Assembly (NCBI RefSeq): GCF_035917575.1
Contig: NZ_CP109090.1
Span: 6,262,001-6,326,000, forward strand
Direction of reading: 5' to 3'
Origin: Streptomyces sp. NBC_01788
Lineage (GTDB): Bacteria; Actinomycetota; Actinomycetes; Streptomycetales; Streptomycetaceae
DNA length: 64,000 nt
Under the pieces are notes generated by a model, which saw only the letters and a program-made list of their open reading frames with translations, was not told the origin of the DNA and did not search any database. This document shows positions 44,768 to 53,099 of the stretch, in pieces. How positions within the stretch are numbered: the stretch's first letter is position 1; the number at the start of each line of letters is the position of its first letter. Both the position numbers and the translations under genes were made by a program.

Positions 44768-46153
44768 ATGGCACCATCGGCAGCCCAGCGCATTGTCATC
44801 GAGAACTGCGCGATCGCGACCGTGGACGCGGACGACACCGAGTACGCCTCTGGACACCTCGTCCTCGCCGGCAACCGGATCGAGTCGGTCGGCGCGGGCA
44901 AGGCCCCCGAGGGGCTGAAGGACGTGGCGCGCCGGATCGACGCGAGCGGCCATCTGGCCACGCCCGGTCTGATCAACACCCACCACCACTTCTACCAGTG
45001 GATCACCCGGGGCCTGGCCACCGACCACAACCTGTTCGACTGGCTCGTCGCGCTCTACCCGACCTGGGCGCGCATCGACGAGGAGATGGTCTCCGCCGCG
45101 GCCCGGGGCTCACTGGCGATGATGGCCCGCGGCGGCGTCACCACCGCCATGGACCACCACTACGTCTTCCCGCGCGGCTCCGGAGACCTGTCCGGCGCGA
45201 TCATCCGGGCGGCGCGCGAGACGGGCGTCCGGTTCACCCTGGCCCGCGGTTCGATGGACCGCGGCGAGAAGGACGGCGGACTGCCGCCGGACTTCGCAGT
45301 GGAGACGCTTCAGGACGCGCTCGCCGCCACCGAGGAGACCGTGGCACGCCACCACGACGCCTCCTTCGACGCCATGACGCAGGTCGCCGTCGCCCCCTGC
45401 TCGCCCTTCTCCGTCTCCACCGAGCTGCTCAAGCAGGCCGCGGAGCTGGGCCGCCGGCTCGGCGTACGGCTGCACACCCACGGCTCGGAGACGGTCGAGG
45501 AGGAGAAGTTCTGCCACGAGCTCTTCGGCATGGGACCCACCGACTACTTCGCCTCCACGGGCTGGCTGGGCGAGGACGTGTGGATGGCGCACTGCGTCCA
45601 CATGAACGACTCCGACATCGCCGCCTTCGCCCGCACGAAGACCGGCGTGGCGCACTGCCCCTCCTCCAACGCCCGCCTGGCGGCCGGAATCGCGCGCGTC
45701 CCCGACATGCTGGCGGCCGGCGTCCCGGTCGGCCTCGGCGTCGACGGCACCGCCTCCAACGAGTCCGGCGAACTCCACACCGAACTGCGCAACGCCCTGC
45801 TGATCAACCGCCTCGGCGCACACCGTGAGGCCGCCCTGAACGCCCGCCAGGCCCTGCGCCTGGGCACCTACGGCGGAGCCCAGGTGCTCGGCCGGGCCGG
45901 CCAGATCGGCTCACTGGAGCCGGGCAAGCTGGCCGACCTGGTGCTGTGGAGGATGGACACGCTGGCCCACGCCTCGATCGCCGACCCGGTGGCCGCCCTG
46001 GTCCTCGGCGCGGCGGCACCGGTCACCGCCTCCTTCGTGGACGGGCGGCAGATCGTCGAGAACGGCCGGCTGCTGACCGCCGACGAGGACGCCATCGCCC
46101 GCGCCACGCGGGCCGAGGCACAGCGGCTGGCGCGGATCACCGCGCGAAGCTGA
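44768..46153 (+). CDS. 8-oxoguanine (guanine) deaminase
   Basis: 461 residues of the amidohydrolase superfamily, near AAGACAAGGAAGCGCA. Metal ligands: HHH in TPGLINTHHHFYQ, His in LHTHGSE, His in MAHCVHMN, and Asp in GLGVDGTASNESGEL. This set with GMGPTDYF-like text (GMGPTDYFASTGWLGEDVW) is typical of 8-oxoguanine deaminase, which also accepts guanine and related purines, giving xanthine or urate. It thus feeds the urate operon upstream. Atrazine chlorohydrolase-type relatives are possible but less likely in this context. Confidence 0.9.
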   Translation: MAPSAAQRIVIENCAIATVDADDTEYASGHLVLAGNRIESVGAGKAPEGLKDVARRIDASGHLATPGLINTHHHFYQWITRGLATDHNLFDWLVALYPTWARIDEEMVSAAARGSLAMMARGGVTTAMDHHYVFPRGSGDLSGAIIRAARETGVRFTLARGSMDRGEKDGGLPPDFAVETLQDALAATEETVARHHDASFDAMTQVAVAPCSPFSVSTELLKQAAELGRRLGVRLHTHGSETVEEEKFCHELFGMGPTDYFASTGWLGEDVWMAHCVHMNDSDIAAFARTKTGVAHCPSSNARLAAGIARVPDMLAAGVPVGLGVDGTASNESGELHTELRNALLINRLGAHREAALNARQALRLGTYGGAQVLGRAGQIGSLEPGKLADLVLWRMDTLAHASIADPVAALVLGAAAPVTASFVDGRQIVENGRLLTADEDAIARATRAEAQRLARITARS

Positions 46154-46168
46154 CCGATTCAAGGAACT

Positions 46169-46196
46169 CCGGGCGGGAGGGACGGCTCCCGCCCGG
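46169..46196 (+). terminator. Terminator after the deaminase
   Basis: CCGGGCGGGAG-GGACGG-CTCCCGCCCGG, 11-bp perfect stem. A second hairpin, CCGGGGCGCG/CGCGCCCCGG, is at 46235-46262. Confidence 0.85.
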
Positions 46197-46394
46197 TAGC
46201 CGTGGACCCGAACGGGGTCCGCGGCGGGCCGGCTCCGGGGCGCGCTTGGACACGCGCCCCGGAACGGTCCTCCGTCGCCCACCGCGGGCCCTGGTGCCCC
46301 GACAGGCAACGCCGCTCCTTCACGGGCAAACGTTCCTGCCGCGGCACCAGAAAGCCCGCCCCCGGTCCCGCACGACCACTCATGCACCACCTCC

Positions 46395-46423
46395 TTGACA
46401 CCCACGTCCAAACGACGTGTTAA
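46395..46423 (+). promoter_or_regulatory. Permease promoter with a palindrome in the spacer
   Basis: TTGACA (46395-46400), 17-bp spacer, TGTTAA (46418-46423), very close to the ribosome site GGAGGAGCAGCC. The spacer holds CACGTC-CAAAC-GACGTG (46403-46419), so a repressor here would block polymerase directly. Confidence 0.6.
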
Positions 46424-46441
46424 CCGACCGGAGGAGCAGCC

Positions 46442-47863
46442 GTGGCCGCTCACCCCACGTCCCGCGACGAGGCACGACAGGCAGCCGAGTCCACCACCCA
46501 CCCCGTGGACGAGAAACTCCCCGTCCTGAAGATGGCGACCAGCGGCCTCCAGCATGTGGCCGCCATGTACGCGGGCGTCGTCGCCCCGCCCCTGATCGTC
46601 GGCGCGGCCGTCGGCCTGTCCGGCACCGAGCTGACCTTCCTCACCGGGGCCTGCCTGTTCACCGCCGGTCTCGCCACGTTCCTCCAGACCCTCGGCATCT
46701 GGAAGATCGGCGCCCGGCTCCCCTTCGTCAACGGCGTCACCTTCGCCGGTGTCGCCCCCATGACGGCGATCGTCGCCTCCACCAAGGACAAGTCCGACGC
46801 CCTGCCGGTCATCTTCGGCGCGGTCATCGTGGCGGGTGTCCTCGGCTTCCTGGCCGCGCCGATCTTCTGCAAGGCGATCCGGTTCTTCCCGCCGGTGGTC
46901 ACCGGCACCGTGATCACCCTCATCGGCGTCTCCCTGCTGCCCGTCTCCTTCGGCTGGGCCCAGGGCCCCAATCCGGCCGCGCACGACTACGGCTCGGCGA
47001 CCAACCTCACCCTGGCCGGCATCACCCTGGTCATCGTGCTGCTGCTGCGCCGCTTCACCCGCGGCTTCGTCAAGCAGATCGCGGTCCTGCTCGGGCTGAT
47101 CGCCGGCACGGTCATCGCGATCCCGTTCGGGGTCACGGACTTCGGCCCGGTGGCGGACGCGCGGGTGGTCGGCTTCCCGACCCCGTTCCACTTCGGCGCA
47201 CCGCAGTTCCAGGCCGCCGCGATCCTGTCCATGTGCGTGGTGATGGTGGTCTCGATGACCGAGTCCACCGCCGACATGCTGGCCCTCGGCGAGATCGTCG
47301 AACGCCCGGCCAACGAGAAGACGATCGCCGCCGGCCTGCGCGCCGACACCTTCGGCTCCGCCCTCAGCCCCCTGTTCAACGGCTTCATGTGCAGCGCCTT
47401 CGCGCAGAACATCGGCCTGGTGGCCATGACCCGGATCCGCAGCCGCTTCGTGGTGGCCTTCGGCGGCGGCTTCCTGGTCCTGATGGGCCTGTGCCCGATG
47501 GCCGCCTCGCTGATCGCCGTCGTACCGCGTCCGGTGCTCGGCGGCGCGGGCGTGGTCCTGTTCGGCTCGGTCGCCGCCAGCGGCATCCAGACCCTGGCCA
47601 GGGCCGGCCTCGACAAGGACAACAACGTCCTGATCGTCGCCGTCTCGATCGCCGTCGGCATCATCCCGATCACGGCGCCGAACTTCTACCACGCCTTCCC
47701 GGAGACCGCCCGGATCGTCCTCGACTCCGGCATCTCCACCGGTTGCGTCACGGCCGTCCTGCTCAACCTCGTCTTCAACCACCTGGGCAGGCCCGGGTCC
47801 GTGGGCGCCCAGGACGTCACTCACCCGATGGAGGCGGGGGAGGAGATAGCGGTGGTGCGCTGA
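46442..47863 (+). CDS. Nucleobase:cation symporter (NCS2), purine permease
   Basis: 473 residues from GTG behind GGAGGAGC. About 12-14 membrane helices (MATSGLQHVAAMYAGVVAPP; PVVTGTVITLIGVSLLPVSF; and so on) and the NCS2 signature QNIGLVAMTR. Family members import xanthine, urate, uracil or related bases with protons. The urate/8-oxopurine gene context suggests urate or xanthine. It is the intact paralogue of the damaged gene at 43301. Own promoter, so it is transcribed apart from the deaminase. Confidence 0.93.
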   Translation: MAAHPTSRDEARQAAESTTHPVDEKLPVLKMATSGLQHVAAMYAGVVAPPLIVGAAVGLSGTELTFLTGACLFTAGLATFLQTLGIWKIGARLPFVNGVTFAGVAPMTAIVASTKDKSDALPVIFGAVIVAGVLGFLAAPIFCKAIRFFPPVVTGTVITLIGVSLLPVSFGWAQGPNPAAHDYGSATNLTLAGITLVIVLLLRRFTRGFVKQIAVLLGLIAGTVIAIPFGVTDFGPVADARVVGFPTPFHFGAPQFQAAAILSMCVVMVVSMTESTADMLALGEIVERPANEKTIAAGLRADTFGSALSPLFNGFMCSAFAQNIGLVAMTRIRSRFVVAFGGGFLVLMGLCPMAASLIAVVPRPVLGGAGVVLFGSVAASGIQTLARAGLDKDNNVLIVAVSIAVGIIPITAPNFYHAFPETARIVLDSGISTGCVTAVLLNLVFNHLGRPGSVGAQDVTHPMEAGEEIAVVR

Positions 47864-47868
47864 TCACC

Positions 47869-47902
47869 GGCAGGGGTACGGCGGCTTCGCCGTGCCCCTG
47901 CC
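47869..47902. terminator. Bidirectional terminator
   Basis: GGCAGGGGTACGGC (47869-47882) pairs with GCCGTGCCCCTGCC (47889-47902), one G-U pair, 6-nt loop, between the convergent permease and the next leftward gene. Confidence 0.8.
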
Positions 47903-47920
47903 TCCGCACACGTGTCCCTC

Positions 47921-48556
47921 TCACACCCTGCGCGGCGAGGCCAGCAGGTACCGGGCCCTCGTACGGGGCTCGGTGTACTCCCCGGCCTGCCACCCCGCCC
48001 GGTCCAGCGCGGTCGCGCACGCCCGCAGCGCCGCGCCGTCGGGACCGTACACCGCGACCGCCTCCGGTTGCGGGGTCGCCCGCACCCGGTAACCGTCGGC
48101 GTCCGGTCCCGCGGGCCGCTGCCCCGCCGCCTCCAGGGCGAGCGCGGCGGCCCGCACCAGATGCGCGCGCTCCCAGCCGCAGGGCCGCTCGACGGCACCG
48201 TCCGGATTGGTCATCCGGCGCAGCTCCAGCAGACCCTGCCAGGCGCTGTGCACCTCGCGCACCCGCCCGGGACCGTCGTACGGCTCCTCCTCACCACCGA
48301 CGCGGGCGGAGAACACACCGGTACCGGCGGCCGCTTCCCCGGCAGGGGGCGACTTTTCCTCCTCCGCCTCTTCTTCCTCGCGTATTCGATGCCCGGCCGG
48401 AGTGAGGAAGTGGTCGTGCGGCGGCCGCGGGTGCCGGAACGCGAGCCCGCGCTTCACCAGCGCCGCGAGCTGCGCCTCCGTACCCCTGAGCCGACCGGTC
48501 ACGGGGTCGGCGGCGTCGATGACGCGGCGCTGCGCTGCGGTGGGCGGTCGAGTCAC
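47921..48556 (-). CDS. Protein of unknown function with N-terminal winged-helix-like region
   Basis: 211 residues, GTG start. The N-terminal ~60 residues (TEAQLAALVKRGLAFRHPRP ... FLTPAGHRIREEE) read like a winged helix, followed by a Glu-rich patch (EEEEAEEEK). The C-terminal half (WERAHLVRAAALALEAAGQR; ALRACATALDRAGWQAGEYT; YLLASPRRV) is a small alpha/beta unit. No known enzyme motif. Downstream of the phosphatase gene on the same strand. Confidence 0.7.
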   Translation of the reverse strand: MTRPPTAAQRRVIDAADPVTGRLRGTEAQLAALVKRGLAFRHPRPPHDHFLTPAGHRIREEEEAEEEKSPPAGEAAAGTGVFSARVGGEEEPYDGPGRVREVHSAWQGLLELRRMTNPDGAVERPCGWERAHLVRAAALALEAAGQRPAGPDADGYRVRATPQPEAVAVYGPDGAALRACATALDRAGWQAGEYTEPRTRARYLLASPRRV

Positions 48557-48641
48557 GGCGCAGTCTCCCCGAATCGTCGAACGGTCGTCGATCAGCTGCT
48601 TCGAAGAGTAGGACCCGGGACTGACACTGCCCCGCCGCCGT

Positions 48642-49247
48642 TCACGCCGAAGGGGCCGCCTGGATGTTCCAGCCCGCGATCACCGGCCGCGCGTGTTCCG
48701 TTCCCAGCCGGCACACCGTGCCCGTGGCGAGCTGGAACAGCGCGCCCGCCGACGGCGGCAGCCCGAGCCGCCGGGCGGTGAGCACCCGCAGGAAGTGCCC
48801 GTGTGCCACCAGCACGACGGCCCCCTCGGTGCCGGCGAGCGCGGCGTCCACCTTGCCCAGCATCCGGTCGGCCCGCTCCCCGACCTGTTCCACGCTCTCC
48901 CCGGGATGCTCCGGCGGTCCCGGGGCGACCCCGTCCGTGAACAGGAACCAGCCGGGACGCGTCCGCTGGATCTCGTCGGTCGTGATGCCCTCGTAGCCGC
49001 CGTAGTCCCACTCCCGCAGATCGGCGTCGACCCGCGCGTCGTGGACCCCGATCAGCTCGGCCGTCTCCCGCGCCCGCTGCGAGGGGCTGACGAACGCCGC
49101 TCCGATCCGGTACGAGCGGATCAACGGCACCAGCCGCCGCGCCTCGTCCCGCCCGTGGTCGGTGAGCGGCACGTCCGTCCACCCGGTGTGGCGCCCGGAC
49201 CGCGACCACTCGGTCTCCCCGTGCCGTACGAGAAAGAGATCACCCAT
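48642..49247 (-). CDS. Histidine phosphatase-family protein (phosphoglycerate-mutase-like)
   Basis: 201 residues from ATG 49245-49247. The catalytic histidine motif LVRHGETEWS opens the protein, and the second catalytic His is in VVLVAHGHFLRVL; FVSPSQRARETAELI and LREWDYGGYEGITTDEIQ are the other family blocks. Substrate (sugar phosphate, alpha-ribazole phosphate or other) is not indicated. No signal peptide. Confidence 0.9.
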   Translation of the reverse strand: MGDLFLVRHGETEWSRSGRHTGWTDVPLTDHGRDEARRLVPLIRSYRIGAAFVSPSQRARETAELIGVHDARVDADLREWDYGGYEGITTDEIQRTRPGWFLFTDGVAPGPPEHPGESVEQVGERADRMLGKVDAALAGTEGAVVLVAHGHFLRVLTARRLGLPPSAGALFQLATGTVCRLGTEHARPVIAGWNIQAAPSA

Positions 49248-49361
49248 GCGTCCCAGGCTACGAGCCCGCGCCCCCACACCCGCGGACGCACGCGCCCAGG
49301 GTGGGCATCGCGCCCCGGAATTCTGCTGAGCTGGCGACGCTCGCGCACCAGTGCCGCGGCA

Positions 49362-50246
49362 CTAGTCGAGCGGCACCTCCTCGATCACGCTCTCCTTGAA
49401 CCGCCACGACCCCTGATTCCCCCACGCCTCCGCCCGCAGCCCCATCTCCCAGGCGATACGGGCCGCCCGCTGCTGCGACAGCGCGGGGTAGTCCTCCGAG
49501 TGCACCTTGATGTAGCCGCGACGGTCGACGGGGTAGGTGCGCAAGGCCTCGCGCAGCTTCTCCTCCTGCTCCTGCTGCCTGGCGAGAGCCTTGTATTCGC
49601 CGGTCGTCCCCTTTCGCCGGTCCCGCCGTGTCGCGGCGTCCGATCCGCGCCAGGCCAGCCAGCCGACGGTGCCGAGCGCGGTGAGCGCGAAACCGCCGGC
49701 GCCGAGCGTCTCGGCGGTCGCGTCCGCCTGGCCCGGTGTCCGAGGGGCGAGTTCGCCCTTCGGATCCTCGAACACCGTCAGTACCTGGCCGAGGTCGTAA
49801 CGTTCCCTGTTCGTCGTCATCGTGGGTCCGAGGACCCTGGTGCCGTCCTGCCGTTCCAACTCGTAGTTGTAGCGGGGGCCCCCGCGTCCCCGGGGCGGAT
49901 CGGGCCACTTCTCCACGACCGTGGCTCTGACCCTTTCTCCCCGATGCTGAAGGGTGAGGTCGTCGCGGGCGACGTCGGCGAGGGACAGGGACGTTACGGA
50001 CATGAACACGATGAAGAGCGCCGTCCCGATACTGGACTCCCTGGCCCCCAGCCTGCGGAGCAGCACGGCGAGCAGCACGCCGTGCGCGGTCCACAGGAGG
50101 ATCAGCAGGGCGAGCCCGAGGCCGTTCGCCAGGAGGAACATCCCGCCCATCGCGGCGAGCACATAGCAGCCGATGGCGACAGCGAGGGTGACGGGGTAGC
50201 GCGTGCGCCTTCTGCGGGCTTCGGCCTCCGTGGCGGCGGCGCTCAT
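49362..50246 (-). CDS. Membrane protein, last gene of the vWA/ARPP-2 unit
   Basis: 294 residues from ATG 50244-50246 (CGGAGAAGAGAAC upstream). Three hydrophobic helices near the N-terminus (TLAVAIGCYVLAAMGGMFLL; LLILLWTAHGVLLAVLLRRL; TALFIVFMSVTSLSLADV), then an external beta domain (NYELERQDGTRVLGPTMTTN; GQVLTVFEDPKGELAP), a further helix (FALTALGTVGWLAW) and a cytoplasmic helical tail ending RFKESVIEEVPLD. Beta part resembles DUF3592. It begins 20 bp after the ARPP-2 gene, so co-transcription is likely; functional link unknown. Confidence 0.75.
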   Translation of the reverse strand: MSAAATEAEARRRRTRYPVTLAVAIGCYVLAAMGGMFLLANGLGLALLILLWTAHGVLLAVLLRRLGARESSIGTALFIVFMSVTSLSLADVARDDLTLQHRGERVRATVVEKWPDPPRGRGGPRYNYELERQDGTRVLGPTMTTNRERYDLGQVLTVFEDPKGELAPRTPGQADATAETLGAGGFALTALGTVGWLAWRGSDAATRRDRRKGTTGEYKALARQQEQEEKLREALRTYPVDRRGYIKVHSEDYPALSQQRAARIAWEMGLRAEAWGNQGSWRFKESVIEEVPLD

Positions 50247-50266
50247 GTTCTCTTCTCCGTTTCCGG

Positions 50267-51418
50267 TCAGGGGTTTCCGGTGCGGTTCTGTTTGCGGTAG
50301 TGGTCCAGGACGTCCTGGCGCAGGAGATGGGCGAAGCCGGATGTCTTCAGGCGGAGGGCCAGTTGGGGCCCGGTCAGGCCGAGGGCGGTGGCGGTGGCGG
50401 CGAGATGCCAGTCGTGGGCGGCGAGTTGGGTGAGGAGGTGGCCGCGACGGACCTGGCTCTCCGAGAGGCGGGACGTCTTGAGGTAGACGGTCCGGCCGTG
50501 TTCGTCGGTGATCGCCTCGCCGATGTGGTTGTCCTGCTTGGGGCGGAACGGCGGCAGGAAGCGGGAGAGGGTGAAGCGGCCCATGCGGCGGACCTGTTGC
50601 CAGGTGCTCGGCCGGCCCAGCAGTCCGGCCGCCATCGTGATGTCGTGGAAGTCGGCCCACCGCGCCGTCTGTTCCGCTGCGGCCTTCCGCAGGTCGGCGA
50701 GGGTGTGGATCCGGGTGTCGGGGATGTGGGCGGTGAACTCCGTGACGGGAGGCATCAGGGTGGCGTAGTGGTGCACCAGGTCGCCGTAGAGGTCCTGGAG
50801 CAGGGTCGGGTGCAGGGTGCGGTAGTCGTCCGGGTGCGGCACCACGAACGCCGCGGCCGGTGTGTCGGCCAGGTGGACCAGCACGCCGCACTGGCCCGGG
50901 TGGATCTCGAAGACGCGCAGCGCGTCGGCCAGCCCGGGGACTTCCGTGCCCAGGCAGGCGGCCTCGACGCGCGGCGAGAGGCCCTGGCGTATGGCTCGCT
51001 GCGACCACTCCTCCCAGGCGACGGCGGGACCGCCGAAGTGGAGCGCCAGGTAGCCCTCCAGCGCGAGGTGGAGCGGCAGGAAGCGCAGCCGGTGCCGGTC
51101 CTCCCGGCGTGCCATCCGGCGGTGGAAGTGCGGTCGTGCGGTCCAGCTGTCCCGCTCGGGCTGTCCGTCCGTCAGTTGTGTTCCGTAGGCAGCGGCCGGC
51201 GAACCGTCCCCGGTCCAGTCGGCGACGAAGCTGTGCGGGATGTAGGAGCAGTAGCTCCGCCCCCGTCCCAGGTCCACCTCGCCCGGCCCGTCGTGGATCC
51301 GCGGGTGCAGGCGCAGGTCGTGGATCGCCTCGGCCCGTACGAGCGGGACCAGCCGTACGGCGCCCCACACCTGCGAGGGACGGGTCTCCAGCCCGTCGAG
51401 CATTCCGTGCGTTGTCAT
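50267..51418 (-). CDS. ARPP-2-like protein with C-terminal FIS-type HTH region
   Basis: 383 residues. The start TRPSQVWGAVRLVPLVR and the blocks YCSYIPHSFVADW, LRFLPLHLALEGYLALHFGG and RVFEIHPGQCGVLVHLADTP match what I recall of the ARPP-2 domain (ARG and rhodanese-phosphatase-associated), found in predicted RNA-repair/conflict gene clusters. The last ~60 residues (LLTQLAAHDWHLAATATALG, then LKTSGFAHLLRQDVL) resemble a FIS-type HTH. Its ATG overlaps the stop of the vWA gene (ATGA). The function of ARPP-2 is not established. Confidence 0.72.
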   Translation of the reverse strand: MTTHGMLDGLETRPSQVWGAVRLVPLVRAEAIHDLRLHPRIHDGPGEVDLGRGRSYCSYIPHSFVADWTGDGSPAAAYGTQLTDGQPERDSWTARPHFHRRMARREDRHRLRFLPLHLALEGYLALHFGGPAVAWEEWSQRAIRQGLSPRVEAACLGTEVPGLADALRVFEIHPGQCGVLVHLADTPAAAFVVPHPDDYRTLHPTLLQDLYGDLVHHYATLMPPVTEFTAHIPDTRIHTLADLRKAAAEQTARWADFHDITMAAGLLGRPSTWQQVRRMGRFTLSRFLPPFRPKQDNHIGEAITDEHGRTVYLKTSRLSESQVRRGHLLTQLAAHDWHLAATATALGLTGPQLALRLKTSGFAHLLRQDVLDHYRKQNRTGNP

Positions 51419-52896
51419 CGGGGGTTCCTCTCCGCCCGCCGGCCCGCGGTGGCGGTGAGCCACGCCGCGCGGGCGTCCAGGTAGGCCGTCAGATCGGCCA
51501 GGCCGGTCCGGCCCTCGGCGAACTGCGCGATCTCGACGAGCGCGGGCAGGTCCTCCGCGTCGCGGATGCCCGCGGTCGGCACCCGCGCGGACAGCCGACG
51601 CACGTCGAAGTCCTCGGCGTCGTAGACGGGGTTGAGGTGGACGACGCCGGTCCGGCGGGCCGGGTCGAGGCGGGTGCGCCAGACGCGGAGCACCTCGCCG
51701 GCCAGTCCGGGAGGCGAGTTGTCCCAGCCGTCGGAGACGATCACCAGGCGTTCCGGTGCCGTCTCCAGACCGTCGAGGATCCGCTCACCCAGCGGGGTCG
51801 GGCCGACGGGGTGGGCCAGGAGCGCGTCGCCGCGGCCGGACGTCCACAGTCCGGTGTAGTGGCCGGCGAGAGCTTCGAGCAGGTAGTGGCAGGCCAGGGC
51901 GACCGCCAGCGGCCGGCGCCGCTTCACGCCGGAACCGTAGGAGGAGAAGCTGTCGTCCAGGACGGCGGTCACCCGGCCCCAGGTTCCCCGGTGCCGCCCC
52001 GCCGTCCGCCCGGCGGCCGCGCGCAGCGCGCCGGTCAGCTCCTCGCGCCGGGTGGCCCGCTCCTCGGCGGGCAGGGAGAGCACGTATCCGGCGAGGCGGG
52101 TGAGCGGCATCCGGGACAGGTCGGCCGTCACCGCCCGCGCCGACTCCGGACCGTGCTGCCGTGCCGACGCCTGGAGCCGCAGCGTTTCCTGGCGGGTGAG
52201 CCGAGGGGCGATGCGCTCCAGGAACACGGCGCGCGGTATGCCGTGCCGGGCCGCGAAGCCCTCCGCGACGGTGTAAGGGAGTTGGTAGAGCGCCGCCTGC
52301 TCGTAGTGCGCGCGGCGCCAGGCCTCCAGGATCGGCGTCTCGTAGCGGGCACCGCTGTGCGGCGCGAAGAGGAAGGCGCCGAGTTCGTCGTTGGCCGGCG
52401 CCAGATGCGCGTGCCGCAGCGCCTGCTTGAGGCCGTTGCGGTACTTGACGGCGTCGAGCGCCGGGTCGGGCCGGGCGGCCAGCCAGTCGCGCAGCAGGGC
52501 GCGGGTGCGGCGGTTGTTCACCCCGGAGCGGCGCAGCGCGCCGAACAGCCTGTAGACGCGTTGCGGCGGCAGCAGCGCCAGCCGTCCGGCGATCAGCCGG
52601 CCCTCGCCGCGGCGCTGGTCCGCGGTGGCCTCGCCTGCGGACTCCAGCAGCCCACGTACGATCAGCGCCGCGTTGTGGTCGTTGATGTCGAGGGCGAGTA
52701 CGCCCGCGTAGAGGTCGCGGTAGTTGCCCAGCATGTAGGCGTGCAGGAAGTCCAGGGAGAGCCGCTGGGCCGCCGCGTCGGTGCGGAACTCGCGCTGGCC
52801 GGTCGCGGTGATCGCGGCGTTGACGAAGAGCAGCACGTCCTCGGCCGCGATCGGATCCGCGGACGGCGCCATGCCCCCGTTCACGCCTCCGTTCAT
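51415..52896 (-). CDS. Alpha-helical (TROVE-like) protein with C-terminal vWA domain
   Basis: 493 residues. Residues ~15-290 are an alpha-solenoid-like array (LSLDFLHAYMLGNYRDLYAG; DAVKYRNGLKQALRHAHLAP), as in the TROVE module of Ro proteins. A vWA domain covers ~300-450 with a complete MIDAS: DDSFSS (D-x-S-x-S), the threonine in GPTPLGER and the aspartate in VIVSDGWDN. Ro/TROVE-vWA proteins bind noncoding RNA rings; similarity here is at the architectural level and needs a profile search. First gene of the unit; starts at ATG 52896 or the downstream ATG 52872. Confidence 0.72.
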   Translation of the reverse strand: MNGGVNGGMAPSADPIAAEDVLLFVNAAITATGQREFRTDAAAQRLSLDFLHAYMLGNYRDLYAGVLALDINDHNAALIVRGLLESAGEATADQRRGEGRLIAGRLALLPPQRVYRLFGALRRSGVNNRRTRALLRDWLAARPDPALDAVKYRNGLKQALRHAHLAPANDELGAFLFAPHSGARYETPILEAWRRAHYEQAALYQLPYTVAEGFAARHGIPRAVFLERIAPRLTRQETLRLQASARQHGPESARAVTADLSRMPLTRLAGYVLSLPAEERATRREELTGALRAAAGRTAGRHRGTWGRVTAVLDDSFSSYGSGVKRRRPLAVALACHYLLEALAGHYTGLWTSGRGDALLAHPVGPTPLGERILDGLETAPERLVIVSDGWDNSPPGLAGEVLRVWRTRLDPARRTGVVHLNPVYDAEDFDVRRLSARVPTAGIRDAEDLPALVEIAQFAEGRTGLADLTAYLDARAAWLTATAGRRAERNPR

Positions 52897-53099
52897 GCCC
52901 CCACCCGTTCACTCGCGGCACTGCTGCCGGGGCCGACCGGCACTCCCCGCCGGGGCCGGCCGGGGAATGGGGGCACGAGCTGCGAATCATTGCTTCAGAG
53001 GCAGGTTCCGGAAGTCGCACCGAAGTCCCGCGGCCGGCCTCGGGACCGTAACACAGCGCAGGTCGCGGGCTCGAAGGAGAATCCGCGCGGCGCCGGGCC

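Noticed and set aside
49258..50094. 278-codon leftward open frame
   Set aside because: Overlaps the membrane-protein gene in another frame; only the 49362-50246 frame has membrane helices and a ribosome site.
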